NCBI GenBank assembly: GCA_900545525.1
Contig: UQZX01000014.1
Span: 16,174-80,173 of the forward strand
Source of the DNA: an uncultured Prevotella sp.
GTDB lineage: Bacteria; Bacteroidota; Bacteroidia; Bacteroidales; Bacteroidaceae
Direction: 5' to 3'
Length of the DNA: 64,000 nt
A program made the position numbers and the translations under genes. Position 1 is the first letter of the stretch; every line of letters begins with the position of its first letter. This document shows, piece by piece, positions 26,198 to 34,926 of the stretch. Below the pieces are notes generated by a model. The model did no database searches. It was not told the origin of the DNA and saw only the letters and a program-made list of their open reading frames with translations.

Positions 26198-29100
26198 TCA
26201 TTTAACAATTGTTTTCTGTCCGTTTACGATATAGATACCCTTGGGCAGCCCGTCGGTGGTATTTGCCACCTTCTGTCCGTTGAGGTTGTACACGCCGTTT
26301 GCCCTTATAGCCTGTATTGCTTCGGGGGCAAGCTCTGTGAAACTTATTGACGTTGTGGTGCCCTGGTCTCCGTCGTCAACACCTGTCATTGACATTGTTA
26401 TTGACTTTGCTGCCGCTGTGCCGTCGTTGTTTTTCTCTATATACGAGCGGTATCCCTTGCCGTAAGAACTGCCTTGCGATACGTACAGTTTGCCGTTGCC
26501 GTCGCTAAGGAAGATGTCTCCCGCCTTGTAGTTTATGCTGTAGCCTGTCTTGTTTGGAACATCGGCGGTTGAATATCCCGGTGTGCCCTTTGCCGTGTAG
26601 TTGCCGCAGTTTATAGAAATAGGCGATGTTGCCGTGTCAAGATGTTTTCCGCTAACGGTTATAGTTTCTATAGCGTCCATAGCTTTTGGCTTAATCAGAT
26701 AAGGATATCCTGCAAGTATGTTCTGTATCTCGTGATAGACAAACTGCAGATTTGCTACGCTGCCAGCCGTTTCTGCTTTGTTAAGTATTATTATCTGCGT
26801 GCCATCGCCGAATGCAGTCTTAACCTCATCTTCTGTCATGTAGAACGGCAGTGTCAGCGTGTTCCATTGGTTTGCCTTTAATGTGCGGTTCAGCGTTATC
26901 GTTGCATAGCCGGCGGCATTTGCTGTTTCCGGATGTGCTTTTATGTCAGATAGTTCGATTGTGCCTGAAGGCTGTGTTTCGTCGGGTATGAATGATGCAC
27001 CGCAGAAACTCATTGCCGAAGTGTTGGAGAACAGATAGTATGTTTCGCCTGCCTTTACATCAAATTCGTATTTTACAACATCTCCTGTGCCAGTCTCTGC
27101 TTTCTTCAATACAGTGCCGCACTGGTTGGTTGCATAGAAGTCGCCGCTGTGCATAACGTATGCCGTAATCTTTCCGTTCTTTGTCGGTTCCATTGCCATA
27201 AAGGCACCGCGTACAGGCAGAGTGAAAGGCTCACCTTCTTTAAAGTTCTCTTTCGTTTCATCCTTGGCATCGTTCGTTCCTGTGAAGCAAACGTTAAAGT
27301 TGTCAAGACCTGTACTGTTTTCCTTTGCTGGTGCCCAACTGTCTGTAACGCTTCCGCTACCGTTGTTATATGTACCTTCGTTGTGCTTCCATCCGCCGAA
27401 CTTCATCGCTACCATATTTTCGTCTCCATTTTTGATATAGCGGATAGGGTTGTTAAGTGTTGGAGTCTTGTAGTTGGTACCTACGCGGTAGGTATAGGTT
27501 GTGTAGCTACTGGATGATGTTCCAGGTGTAGTAATCTTAATAGATGCAATTTCAGGAAAGCCTGACTCTTTTCTACCTATAAAGACCTTTGCTTCTTTCA
27601 GTTCTGTCGTTACCGTGACGGTTGACAGATTCTTACCCTCAGTATTTGTTGCTGTGTTACTGTATGAACTTGGTGTTGTTCTTGAATTTTCTTCAACCGA
27701 ATATCTGTATATGGATTTTTCTTTAGTTCCTGTTATTTCTATTGTAATAGAACCGTTGATATTCGTTATAGGTATAGCTATGAAATTTTTACTTGTGGAC
27801 ATGTTGCTGCCTGCAATAGTCAAAATCCCTTTACTCGTATCAGCTGAAATCTTCCTTCCGTTTACAGAAATTTCTGTGCCGTTTACTGTGACAGTTTTGG
27901 TTTCATCTTTAGATGTGCTTGTAGCAAAACCACTCCATCCATCTTCCGTAAAGTCTGTATAGAATAATGTTGTTGGTGTTGTGTCTCCAACAGTCTCCAC
28001 TTCCGTTTCACCCTCTATCTTGTCTTTTTCAGGGTCTTCCGGTTGTTCCTGTTCTTTGACAGTAACGTATGTTTTGCTTGATGTTATCGTTGTTCCTCCG
28101 CAAGAAGCCTCACAGTAGTATGTTCCCGATAGGGGGGGAGAAAACGTTGATGATGTTGCCCCTTCTACTTTTGTTCCGTCTTCGTTGTACCACTGGTATG
28201 CAGGTGTTCCGCTGCCCGAAGCCTTTATACTGATGGTCGTTGTAGTGCCTTTTGTCAGGTCATAGCTTGGTGCGAGGTCTTTTTCGAATAGTATTTCTTT
28301 GTTTGCCTGATATTGCCGCTCGTATTCGGTCGCCGCGAGGATGAATGCGCCAAGTACTTTGCCTTCGGTTATGTTCTCATCCTTTCCCACTCTTCCAACG
28401 TCACTGCCTAAAAGATAATATTCTTTTGTTCCGTTACGATATTTTGTATTTCCTGCTGTAGCTTTAGATGATTCGCCTAATCCTGCCGAGCGGCAACTGC
28501 CGAAGATGTGCACGCCCTCTTTGCCATCTGCTGCGAAGAACTGGCTTACAAGGCATTGGTACGCAGCCTTTGCAGTTTCCTCATATTTTGTATCAATATA
28601 TCCCAACCGGAGAGCCTTGAGATAACCTGCGGCAAAGATTGCCGTTGCCGACGATTCGATATAGTTGTATGTCTTAGAGTGTGATGCTCCATTATTATAT
28701 GTGCTTGCAGAGAACGTTCCGTCTTCGTCAAGTATCTGATACCATCCGCCCGTCGTATTATCCTTCCATCTGTTCAGGCCGGCAGCGAGGTCATTTAAGT
28801 GATTCTTTATCGTGGTATATTTTTTATCGGTCTTAGATATTCCTGCTTTGTCCATCTCTTCGAGCATGTCTACAAGGGCGAGGAAGTACCATCCGCAGGC
28901 ACGCCCCCAGTATGTTGATGACTGATACTTAGCTATTCCTTCTTTGCTGTTCAGTCCTGCCCATGTTTCAGAGTGTGAATCTGTTAGCGTTTTATCACCT
29001 GCATTTGCGTCAAAGGCGTGGTACATCAGTTGGTATGTTTCGTTCCAGCACATATTCCAAACAATGTTTAGCTGCTTTACAGCTATGTCCCAGTCGTCAG

Positions 29101-29857
29101 TGCCAATAATGTTACCGTCCGAGCCCTTATAGTTTATGAGTTGTGCAAGCAGAACTCCGCCCATATATTGCCCATCCAGCCACATTTGGTTGTTGTATTT
29201 CGTTTTGTGCCACCAGCCGCCTGTCACGTCATATCCTTCTGTCTCAGCCGTTGTTCCGCTCTTAATTACGCAATCGGTATTATGTTTTTTCAGTCCCGTA
29301 ACAGCGTTGTCAAGTGCCGTGGTGGTATTTCCGTATGTGGTGGCGTCTGCGTATTTCCCGCCTGTTGCCGATAAATCCCTTAACGGCAGGTATAGCTTTG
29401 CAGCATTTAGGTCGTCAAGGCTACCGCCCAAAGAATTGTACTTGTTACAGAAATCGTCCCCATAGTTCTTGATGCTAAGGAACCATGGCTTTGCCCACGC
29501 CTGTGCCCAGTCGTATTGGCTGTAATATTGTGATGCCTCGATGATGCCCTTTGCCACAAGTCCGGGTACGTAGTCGAGCACGCTTTTGCCGTCTATTCGC
29601 CCTTTTGTCTGATTGCCTTTATCATCGTATACTGCAAATCCTACAGATGTCGTGTTTGCATTGAAGCTGTTGATGCGCGAATTTATCACCCATTGAGAGT
29701 ATCTTATACCGTCGTTGAAAGAAAAATCGCTTTCGGTTGTTTGTGCCTTTGTAACGCAATGCCCTGCCAAAAGAATGAATACGGGCAATACTTTTCTTAC
29801 AAAGACATCGAGCCGTGAGCACAGCTCACGCCCTTTGCGTAGTAAGTTGTTTTGCAT
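26198..29857 (-). CDS. Large secreted GH105-type unsaturated uronyl hydrolase with Ig-like and tail domains
   Basis: This 1219-residue protein has a signal peptide at about 1-39. The GH88/GH105 alpha/alpha-barrel (about 45-510) shows NQMWLDGQYMGG (Asp228, the expected catalytic acid), LMYHAFDA (His280) and YWGRACGWYFLAL. These enzymes hydrolyse the unsaturated uronic acid left at the non-reducing end by pectate or rhamnogalacturonan lyases, so it follows on from the lyases encoded at 32624 and 34927. An Ig-like domain (about 530-600) and beta-rich domains follow. It ends in VYNLNGQKV...GIYIVNGQKTIVK, the Por-type sorting tail. Family members are usually about 370-400 residues and often periplasmic; this one is three times longer and probably cell-surface. 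A palindrome (29814-29830) lies within the signal-peptide coding region. Confidence 0.88.
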   Translation of the reverse strand: MQNNLLRKGRELCSRLDVFVRKVLPVFILLAGHCVTKAQTTESDFSFNDGIRYSQWVINSRINSFNANTTSVGFAVYDDKGNQTKGRIDGKSVLDYVPGLVAKGIIEASQYYSQYDWAQAWAKPWFLSIKNYGDDFCNKYNSLGGSLDDLNAAKLYLPLRDLSATGGKYADATTYGNTTTALDNAVTGLKKHNTDCVIKSGTTAETEGYDVTGGWWHKTKYNNQMWLDGQYMGGVLLAQLINYKGSDGNIIGTDDWDIAVKQLNIVWNMCWNETYQLMYHAFDANAGDKTLTDSHSETWAGLNSKEGIAKYQSSTYWGRACGWYFLALVDMLEEMDKAGISKTDKKYTTIKNHLNDLAAGLNRWKDNTTGGWYQILDEDGTFSASTYNNGASHSKTYNYIESSATAIFAAGYLKALRLGYIDTKYEETAKAAYQCLVSQFFAADGKEGVHIFGSCRSAGLGESSKATAGNTKYRNGTKEYYLLGSDVGRVGKDENITEGKVLGAFILAATEYERQYQANKEILFEKDLAPSYDLTKGTTTTISIKASGSGTPAYQWYNEDGTKVEGATSSTFSPPLSGTYYCEASCGGTTITSSKTYVTVKEQEQPEDPEKDKIEGETEVETVGDTTPTTLFYTDFTEDGWSGFATSTSKDETKTVTVNGTEISVNGRKISADTSKGILTIAGSNMSTSKNFIAIPITNINGSITIEITGTKEKSIYRYSVEENSRTTPSSYSNTATNTEGKNLSTVTVTTELKEAKVFIGRKESGFPEIASIKITTPGTSSSSYTTYTYRVGTNYKTPTLNNPIRYIKNGDENMVAMKFGGWKHNEGTYNNGSGSVTDSWAPAKENSTGLDNFNVCFTGTNDAKDETKENFKEGEPFTLPVRGAFMAMEPTKNGKITAYVMHSGDFYATNQCGTVLKKAETGTGDVVKYEFDVKAGETYYLFSNTSAMSFCGASFIPDETQPSGTIELSDIKAHPETANAAGYATITLNRTLKANQWNTLTLPFYMTEDEVKTAFGDGTQIIILNKAETAGSVANLQFVYHEIQNILAGYPYLIKPKAMDAIETITVSGKHLDTATSPISINCGNYTAKGTPGYSTADVPNKTGYSINYKAGDIFLSDGNGKLYVSQGSSYGKGYRSYIEKNNDGTAAAKSITMSMTGVDDGDQGTTTSISFTELAPEAIQAIRANGVYNLNGQKVANTTDGLPKGIYIVNGQKTIVK
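29814..29830. repeat. Palindrome inside the GH105 signal-peptide region
   Basis: CGTGAGC and GCTCACG flank a 3-base centre (ACA). It falls inside codons for the n-region of the signal peptide, where a strong hairpin could affect early translation. Confidence 0.6.
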
Positions 29858-29958
29858 TTTTTGATATTTTAGTTGTTTAGATTATACTATTCAGTAGTTT
29901 GCTTGTAGTTTGTCTTCATCGTATAGTGCAACAATTGTTTGCGTGCACATAAGTATTG

Positions 29959-29966
29959 CAAATATA
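29959..29966 (-). promoter_or_regulatory. -7 promoter element of the GH105 gene
   Basis: The plus strand reads CAAATATA, so the minus strand reads TATATTTG, an exact TAnnTTTG match about 100 bases before the ATG. TTTG candidates upstream are at 15 or 23 bases rather than the ideal 19-20. Confidence 0.55.
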
Positions 29967-30027
29967 CGAATAAGTCGAGAACAAAACAACAAATTTATTT
30001 GTTTTTTGTACTGAAAGGATTGATTAT

Positions 30028-30176
30028 GGAAGTTAAAGAAGTTATTGGAAGTTATGCGGCTTAAGCCGCAGGAAGTTAAAGGACGTATGCCTTGTTGACT
30101 GTATATCCAGCATTTGTCCTTTAACTTCTTCTAACTTCCTTAACTTCTTCTAACTTCCTTAACTTCTTTAACTCCC
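30028..30176. repeat. GAAGTTA-type inverted element, copy B (opposite orientation to copy A)
   Basis: It carries the same parts as copy A in reverse complement order: GAAGTTA heptads, the palindrome TGCGGCTTAAGCCGCA, the core AAGGACGTATGC and CATTTGTCCTTTAACTTC, then TAACTTC heptads. Together the two copies bracket the GH105 gene and the small acidic peptide gene as an inverted pair about 4 kb apart. The gap 29858-30218 has no gene apart from this element and the GH105 promoter. Confidence 0.8.
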
Positions 30177-30218
30177 ATAATAAATAACAACTTCCTTAAC
30201 TCCTGATAAAATATTCCT

Positions 30219-31883
30219 CTATTTCAGAAAAATGCTTTTTATCACTGTGGCAGATGCGCCTGTGCTGCCCGTATGTTGCAGGTGGAAGCCCCCGAAGGTG
30301 TTGGGGTGGGGCATGGCTGCCTCGAATTGCTGCGGTGTATGACTGACAATACTGTTTGTTATTGTGGCTTTTAGCATGTTGCCGTCGGCAGTGAGCGTAA
30401 CAGAACATCCTTTGCGGAACATATCGCAGCGCAGAGGACTGCTTATGGGTTTGATGTCTCCGGCAGAATACTCAACCAGATATGTCTCTACGGAGCGGTC
30501 ATATTCAGGCGTGCGGATGAAACGTATGCCGTAACCTGTCAGTGTGCGGGTGTCGAACTTTATGCAGATGTCAAGATACTGTCCCGTTGCCGAGCCGAAA
30601 CCCTGTCCCGGTCCCTTGCAAGGGTCGAGTGTCACGGTGCATGTCTGTCTGCCTGTCGGCTTGCCTTCGTCTGCCGGAGTGAACATCATTCTTGCACCTT
30701 TCTGCAGCTGTACCAGTCCCCATGACCCTTCAGCACCGTCCATGCCCTCGGCATATCCCCACGAACTGCGGCTGTTGTCTGCCTGCCAGTCGTAGCGTGC
30801 GGTGTCTTTAGGCTTGTGACAGTCCAATGTCCACCTGCCCGGAACAATCTCCGGCTGTATCTGCAGGGCAAATGCGGGAAGGCTTACGGGCAGCGGTTCT
30901 ATTGGCGTTGGCACGCATAGCGGCTTTCCGTTGAGCGTGCATCCGGTCATCACGCACCGGTGTGCCGGGTCGGGACGCTTGTTCCACTCGATGTTTATAT
31001 CGGGATCGTCGCTTGTCCAGCGGCATCCGGTCATCGACACCGGACCGCTTACCTTCGTCAGGTATTGCGTTCCCTGCGTCTTCGTGTGTATGTCGCAGTC
31101 TATGAATACTGCACCTTTCTCTTTGTCGGTGGTATAGAAAGGCTTGCCGGAGAACAATGTAAACCTGCATTTGCGGTATACGCCCGTGCCGCACAGCGCA
31201 TCGTCGGTACATTCGAAATAGCAGTTGTCGAATGTGGTGTTACGTGCTCCGACGAAAGGACACAGGTTGAGGCGCGATATGAAACGGCAGTTGCGCATGG
31301 CATAGTTGTCACCCTTGCATATTGCAATCTGTGCCTGCACAATGGCGTCTTTTCTGCGTCTGCGGTTCATCTTGGGGTTTCTGGGGTATATAAGGTCGGT
31401 GTTGCAGTAGTTTCCGAAAGTAATGTTCTCAGCAACGATGTTGCTCCCGGTGAAGTGGAACATCGTAAAGTTGCCGTCGGCACCTTGAGTCTGCCCGCGG
31501 TTGCATGCCAAGACGATGTCTTCGGGATTGTCCGACAGACCGGTTATCCTCACCCTGTCCAGCTTCAGCATCATGCCGAACGGTGTCTTTGAGCCGGGCA
31601 GCGGCTTTCTCTCTTCCTCGTCGTCGGGATTGTCTATCCAGTATACCGACGGTTCTATGTATATGTCCGTCCACAGCGTGTCCTTGCCGTTGTTGTGCTC
31701 TGCATATCTAAGGGCTTCGTTTACAGTTTCGAACGTGAACATGTCTGGTATTGTCTTCTTTCCGTTTACATACAGACACTTGTTGCCGCTTTTCAGCGTT
31801 GTGCCTTTGTATTTGAACTTTGTCTGTGCCGTGCAGACGATACAGTGAATCAGTATCATTGCCGTTGTTATAATGTTTCTCAT
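30219..31883 (-). CDS. Secreted pectinesterase-like beta-helix protein with a C-terminal beta-sandwich
   Basis: The 554-residue product starts MRNIITTAMILIHCIVCTAQ, a signal peptide. Residues about 20-340 form a parallel beta-helix of the pectinesterase superfamily: IVAENITFGNY, YAMRNCRFISR, TTFDNCYFECTDDALCGTG. Residues about 360-550 look like a jelly-roll or laminin-G-like domain. The usual CE8 catalytic block (GxVDFIFG and LGRxW) is not clearly present, so activity as a methylesterase is uncertain; another pectin-related activity or a binding role is possible. The longer in-frame start is rejected because it would run through a promoter-bearing 66-bp repeat. It lies in a cluster of pectin enzymes and lacks the Por-type tail. 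Confidence 0.75.
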   Translation of the reverse strand: MRNIITTAMILIHCIVCTAQTKFKYKGTTLKSGNKCLYVNGKKTIPDMFTFETVNEALRYAEHNNGKDTLWTDIYIEPSVYWIDNPDDEEERKPLPGSKTPFGMMLKLDRVRITGLSDNPEDIVLACNRGQTQGADGNFTMFHFTGSNIVAENITFGNYCNTDLIYPRNPKMNRRRRKDAIVQAQIAICKGDNYAMRNCRFISRLNLCPFVGARNTTFDNCYFECTDDALCGTGVYRKCRFTLFSGKPFYTTDKEKGAVFIDCDIHTKTQGTQYLTKVSGPVSMTGCRWTSDDPDINIEWNKRPDPAHRCVMTGCTLNGKPLCVPTPIEPLPVSLPAFALQIQPEIVPGRWTLDCHKPKDTARYDWQADNSRSSWGYAEGMDGAEGSWGLVQLQKGARMMFTPADEGKPTGRQTCTVTLDPCKGPGQGFGSATGQYLDICIKFDTRTLTGYGIRFIRTPEYDRSVETYLVEYSAGDIKPISSPLRCDMFRKGCSVTLTADGNMLKATITNSIVSHTPQQFEAAMPHPNTFGGFHLQHTGSTGASATVIKSIFLK

Positions 31884-31918
31884 AATGTGTTTATATAAAT
31901 TGGTGCATGTTCTTTTTC

Positions 31919-31995
31919 TGCAAAGATAATGCAAGCCGAACGCAATCAAGCTTACTTGAGATTGCTGAGGCGAAGCTTATCTTCTGCAAAGATAA
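31919..31995 (-). repeat. 66-bp promoter-bearing repeat, single copy plus the next unit's start
   Basis: The unit starts TGCAAAGATAATGCAAGCC at 31919 and the next TGCAAAGATA begins 66 bp later at 31985, so the period equals that at 3289. The minus strand supplies TATCTTTG elements 37 and 103 bases before the ATG at 31883, so it probably drives the pectinesterase-like gene. Confidence 0.8.
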
Positions 31996-32029
31996 CGGAA
32001 AAAGCGGCATTCATGGCGTGTATATACAA

Positions 32030-32063
32030 AAAATCCTTGCCGTATGGTTAAGGCAAGGATTTT
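32030..32063 (-). terminator. Terminator of the L19 gene
   Basis: AAAATCCTTGCC (32030-32041) pairs with GGCAAGGATTTT (32052-32063) around a 10-base loop, followed by T-rich sequence on the minus strand. Confidence 0.9.
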
Positions 32064-32083
32064 GTTCGTTAGGATTAAAGCTG

Positions 32084-32449
32084 TCAGGCTTTCGGAGTAG
32101 CAATGGTCTTCTTCTCTGCGATGCGTGCCTTCTTTCCTGTAAGTTTGCGCAGGTAGTAAAGCTTTGCGCGACGCACTTTACCATGCTTGTTTACCTCAAT
32201 GCTGTCGATGTTCGGAGACTCGATAGGGAAGATACGCTCAACACCTACTGTTCCTGACATCTTGCGAACGGTGAAACGCTTCTTGTTTCCATGACCGGAG
32301 ATGCGGATAACCACACCGCGGTAGAGCTGGATACGCTCCTTTGAACCCTCGATAATTTTGTAAGCGACAGTGATTGTGTCACCTGATTTGAACTCAGGGA
32401 ACTGCTTGCCGGTTGCAAATGCTTCTTCAGCAACTTTAATTAAATCCAT
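32084..32449 (-). CDS. rplS: 50S ribosomal protein L19
   Basis: The 121-residue product starts MDLIKVAEEAFATGKQFPEF and carries the L19 core: FKSGDTITVAYKIIEGSKER, RISGHGNKKRFTVRKMSGTVG and the C-terminal RRAKLYYLRKLTGKKARI. L19 sits at the interface of the two ribosomal subunits. Length and sequence are normal for the family. It is a single gene with its own promoter and terminator, set between unrelated pectin genes. Confidence 0.98.
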   Translation of the reverse strand: MDLIKVAEEAFATGKQFPEFKSGDTITVAYKIIEGSKERIQLYRGVVIRISGHGNKKRFTVRKMSGTVGVERIFPIESPNIDSIEVNKHGKVRRAKLYYLRKLTGKKARIAEKKTIATPKA

Positions 32450-32537
32450 TCTTGTAATAATTAAATTTGTTTATCGTTCCAACGTAACATAGCAAGGCTA
32501 CTCTTCTTCCTGCCAGCGATTACGCCGAAAAGCGGTG

Positions 32538-32545
32538 CAAAATTA
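32538..32545 (-). promoter_or_regulatory. -7 promoter element of rplS
   Basis: The plus strand reads CAAAATTA, so the minus strand reads TAATTTTG, a TAnnTTTG match about 90 bases upstream of the ATG. CTTG, close to the -33 TTTG, lies 20 bases further upstream. Confidence 0.55.
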
Positions 32546-32623
32546 ATACATTTTTCATTACGCTCCAAGACTTATGCGCCTTTTTTGCGTCTATCTGCTT
32601 AAAATTGAGACGTTTCCGACTTA

Positions 32624-34738
32624 TTATGGTATCACCACCTTGCGTCTGTTTATTATGTAAACGCCCTTTTTAAGGCTGCCCGTGTCGCTGCCAATGTAAC
32701 GTCCGTCCATGGAGTATATCCGCGTTGTGCCGTCTGTTTCATCGCCGGCATCAATGCTATGTATGCCCGTGGTGTTTGCCTTTATGTCTATATAGTCGGT
32801 GCGGCAGCGCATGTTCTTCTGAGTATAGAAGTCGATGCGTATCTCGTCGCCATGCTTGAGGACAACGGATTTTGTGTTGCGTGTCGCCATCTTGTTGTTG
32901 TTTGCCGTTGCCGTCCACTGGTCTTTGCGTTCTTCGTTTATGTAAAGTCCGAACCAGCCCTGACCGGATTTCTCGTCAAAGTATGCTGTTGTGAAGTCGT
33001 ATGTACCGTCGTTGCCGTCCCATACAAAACTCATGTATCCCGGTCCCTGGTCGCCCACGTTGCACGAGTCGTTGGAGGCAACAATCCATCCTTGCGTCAC
33101 ATCGCGCTCGGGGAAGCAGAGACCGCCCCTTACGGCGTGTTCAACCTCGTTCCTTCCAACGTGCGCCTTGCTTATGTCCGACTTGAACTTCCACACATCA
33201 CCCTTTACCACCGTGCCGTCCGCGTTGTTCACGTCCACACGCCAGTAATATGTCTCGCCATGGCGGAGCCCTTTCGGCTGGTAGGATGTCTGTTCTGCAT
33301 TTCCGGCTACAGCATCTGACAAGTCTTCATTGCTGCCTATGTATACTGTATAACTCTGTGCGTTAAATCCGCTTCTCCACCGCAGGCTCATCGGTACGCA
33401 TGGCGTTGCATCGCCCTTTATCTCGCGCAGCGGGGCATGCGCTTCACCGTTAAGCGGGGTGGGGTGGTGTGCTTTCTCATCGGCAGTGGTAAAGCGGAAC
33501 ACATCAGATGTCGTGCCGTCGTATTTTCCTCCCTTGACCGTCACCTGCCAGTAATACGTTGTCAGGGGACGCAGCTCGAAAGATGCCGGGTCGGCGGTTT
33601 GCAAAGCCTCGGGCGTTACACCTATTTTATATATATAGCCTGTTGCTCCGTCAATGTCTCCGCAAAATATGCGTGTGCCCTTTGTCACGCCTATGGCTCC
33701 GTTGCCGGGGAAAGGGATGATGTCGCTCTCAATGCCTTCCGTACATCCCATGCGGCTTACAAGTCCGGGAACATCGGCGGCGTTGTCAAGGGCAAAATCG
33801 TAGTCGTAATATCTGCTCACGTCAAAGCCGTCGCTGTTACCCTTCGTATTGCTGCTTGTGCTCTCAAAGATGTTGCCCGTGCTTTTAATGAAGCCCCAGT
33901 ACGCATCTTCCTCACCGTAGTCTTCAGAGTACATCTGGTTGAAAGCCTTGCTGACATTCTTGAAGTAGCAGTTGTCCACATTTACGATGGCACGTGCGAA
34001 CATGCCTATGGCGTAGGACGTGTTCTTCTCGTTATAGTCGTTGAATATATGTCCCAGTCCGTAGCCTATGCGCGGGTTGCGCTGTGTGCAGTTAATGAAA
34101 GCGTTGTGATGATATGTAACGCGCTGCTTGCCGTAATCTGCGATGTTGCGCGTTCCCGAAGAGCAGAGAGATGTCTTGTCATGGTCGTGGAACTTGCACC
34201 ACGACACGGTGAGATAGCTTGAGCCGTATGTAAAGTCAAGCAGTCCGTCGTTGGCGTCGTTCTCCTGTTTCTGGCTTGAAAGGTCGCAGTGGTCCACCCA
34301 CACATGGTGCGTGTTCCTGAATGCTATGGCATCGGGGTCAGCCTTGGTTATCCTGAGATTGCGTATTATAATGTTCTTCTGTCCGTTTATATCTAATCCC
34401 AGACTGTCGAGGTGTGCTCCATTGCCGCCTCCGATAATCGTCTTATTGCTCTTCACCGACACATAGTCGTGTTTCTGTTTTGGATTGGTGCTGTAGTCAT
34501 AGTGCCCCTTCAGGTCGGCATCGAGTATTATTATATAAGGTTCGTTGGCTCCCGCATATCTGGCAAAGTCCTCACGGTTTGTCACGTGCACAATCTTTCC
34601 GCCGGCTCCTCCCGTGGTGCCCTGCAGCCCCATGTCGCTGTAGTTTGCAAAACCCGCAAGTCCGCTCTGTGCGTAAAGGGAAACAGAACAGATAAACGTT
34701 GATGCTGATAATACTAATCTTCTGAGTTGTTTCATCAT
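32624..34738 (-). CDS. Secreted PL1 pectate lyase with accessory domains and sorting-type tail
   Basis: This 704-residue protein has a signal peptide at about 1-23. The PL1 parallel beta-helix (about 25-330) shows VWVDHCDLSS (147-156), NDGLLDFTYGS (about 163-173) and the RNPR motif (220-223) that holds the catalytic arginine. PL1 enzymes cleave polygalacturonate by beta-elimination, giving unsaturated ends that the GH105 protein at 26198 could remove. Fibronectin-like segments follow at about 335-430 and 440-530 (TTYYWQVTVKGGKYDGT, ETYYWRVDVNN), then a jelly-roll region (about 540-650) and a Por-type tail (IYSMDGRYI...GVYIINRRKVVIP). A second ATG one codon in is an equal start candidate. Confidence 0.93.
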   Translation of the reverse strand: MMKQLRRLVLSASTFICSVSLYAQSGLAGFANYSDMGLQGTTGGAGGKIVHVTNREDFARYAGANEPYIIILDADLKGHYDYSTNPKQKHDYVSVKSNKTIIGGGNGAHLDSLGLDINGQKNIIIRNLRITKADPDAIAFRNTHHVWVDHCDLSSQKQENDANDGLLDFTYGSSYLTVSWCKFHDHDKTSLCSSGTRNIADYGKQRVTYHHNAFINCTQRNPRIGYGLGHIFNDYNEKNTSYAIGMFARAIVNVDNCYFKNVSKAFNQMYSEDYGEEDAYWGFIKSTGNIFESTSSNTKGNSDGFDVSRYYDYDFALDNAADVPGLVSRMGCTEGIESDIIPFPGNGAIGVTKGTRIFCGDIDGATGYIYKIGVTPEALQTADPASFELRPLTTYYWQVTVKGGKYDGTTSDVFRFTTADEKAHHPTPLNGEAHAPLREIKGDATPCVPMSLRWRSGFNAQSYTVYIGSNEDLSDAVAGNAEQTSYQPKGLRHGETYYWRVDVNNADGTVVKGDVWKFKSDISKAHVGRNEVEHAVRGGLCFPERDVTQGWIVASNDSCNVGDQGPGYMSFVWDGNDGTYDFTTAYFDEKSGQGWFGLYINEERKDQWTATANNNKMATRNTKSVVLKHGDEIRIDFYTQKNMRCRTDYIDIKANTTGIHSIDAGDETDGTTRIYSMDGRYIGSDTGSLKKGVYIINRRKVVIP

Positions 34739-34775
34739 TCTTTAAGATATTGTTAAGATAAAGGTTATTATGTGG

Positions 34776-34783
34776 CAAATATA
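34776..34783 (-). promoter_or_regulatory. -7 promoter element of the PL1 pectate lyase gene
   Basis: The plus strand reads CAAATATA, so the minus strand reads TATATTTG, matching TAnnTTTG 38 bases upstream of the ATG at 34738. Confidence 0.6.
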
Positions 34784-34832
34784 CAATTATTTTGTGAAAA
34801 GAGTGTAATATTCTATCTGATAGATTGATTAT

Positions 34833-34905
34833 TAACGCGAGTTAGATGAATATTACAAACCACCCCTGCCCCTCTTTTGGAAAAGGAGGGGCAGGGGTGG
34901 TTTGT
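34833..34905. repeat. MITE-like element, copy 4 (one end only) with hairpin
   Basis: The left terminal repeat TAACGCGAGTTAGATGAAT is followed by palindromic arms (34855-34878 with 34881-34905, one bulged base) built on ACAAACCACCCCTGCCCC, the same inner arms as copy 3. No right terminal repeat is present before the coding end at 34927, so it is a truncated copy. The hairpin may serve as the terminator of the lyase-esterase gene. Confidence 0.75.
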
Positions 34906-34926
34906 GATGTATGTTAAAGGTTGCTG

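Noticed and set aside
31884..31949. Longer N-terminus for the pectinesterase-like protein
   Set aside because: The added 22 codons run through the 66-bp promoter repeat and hide a good signal peptide at MRNIITTAM.
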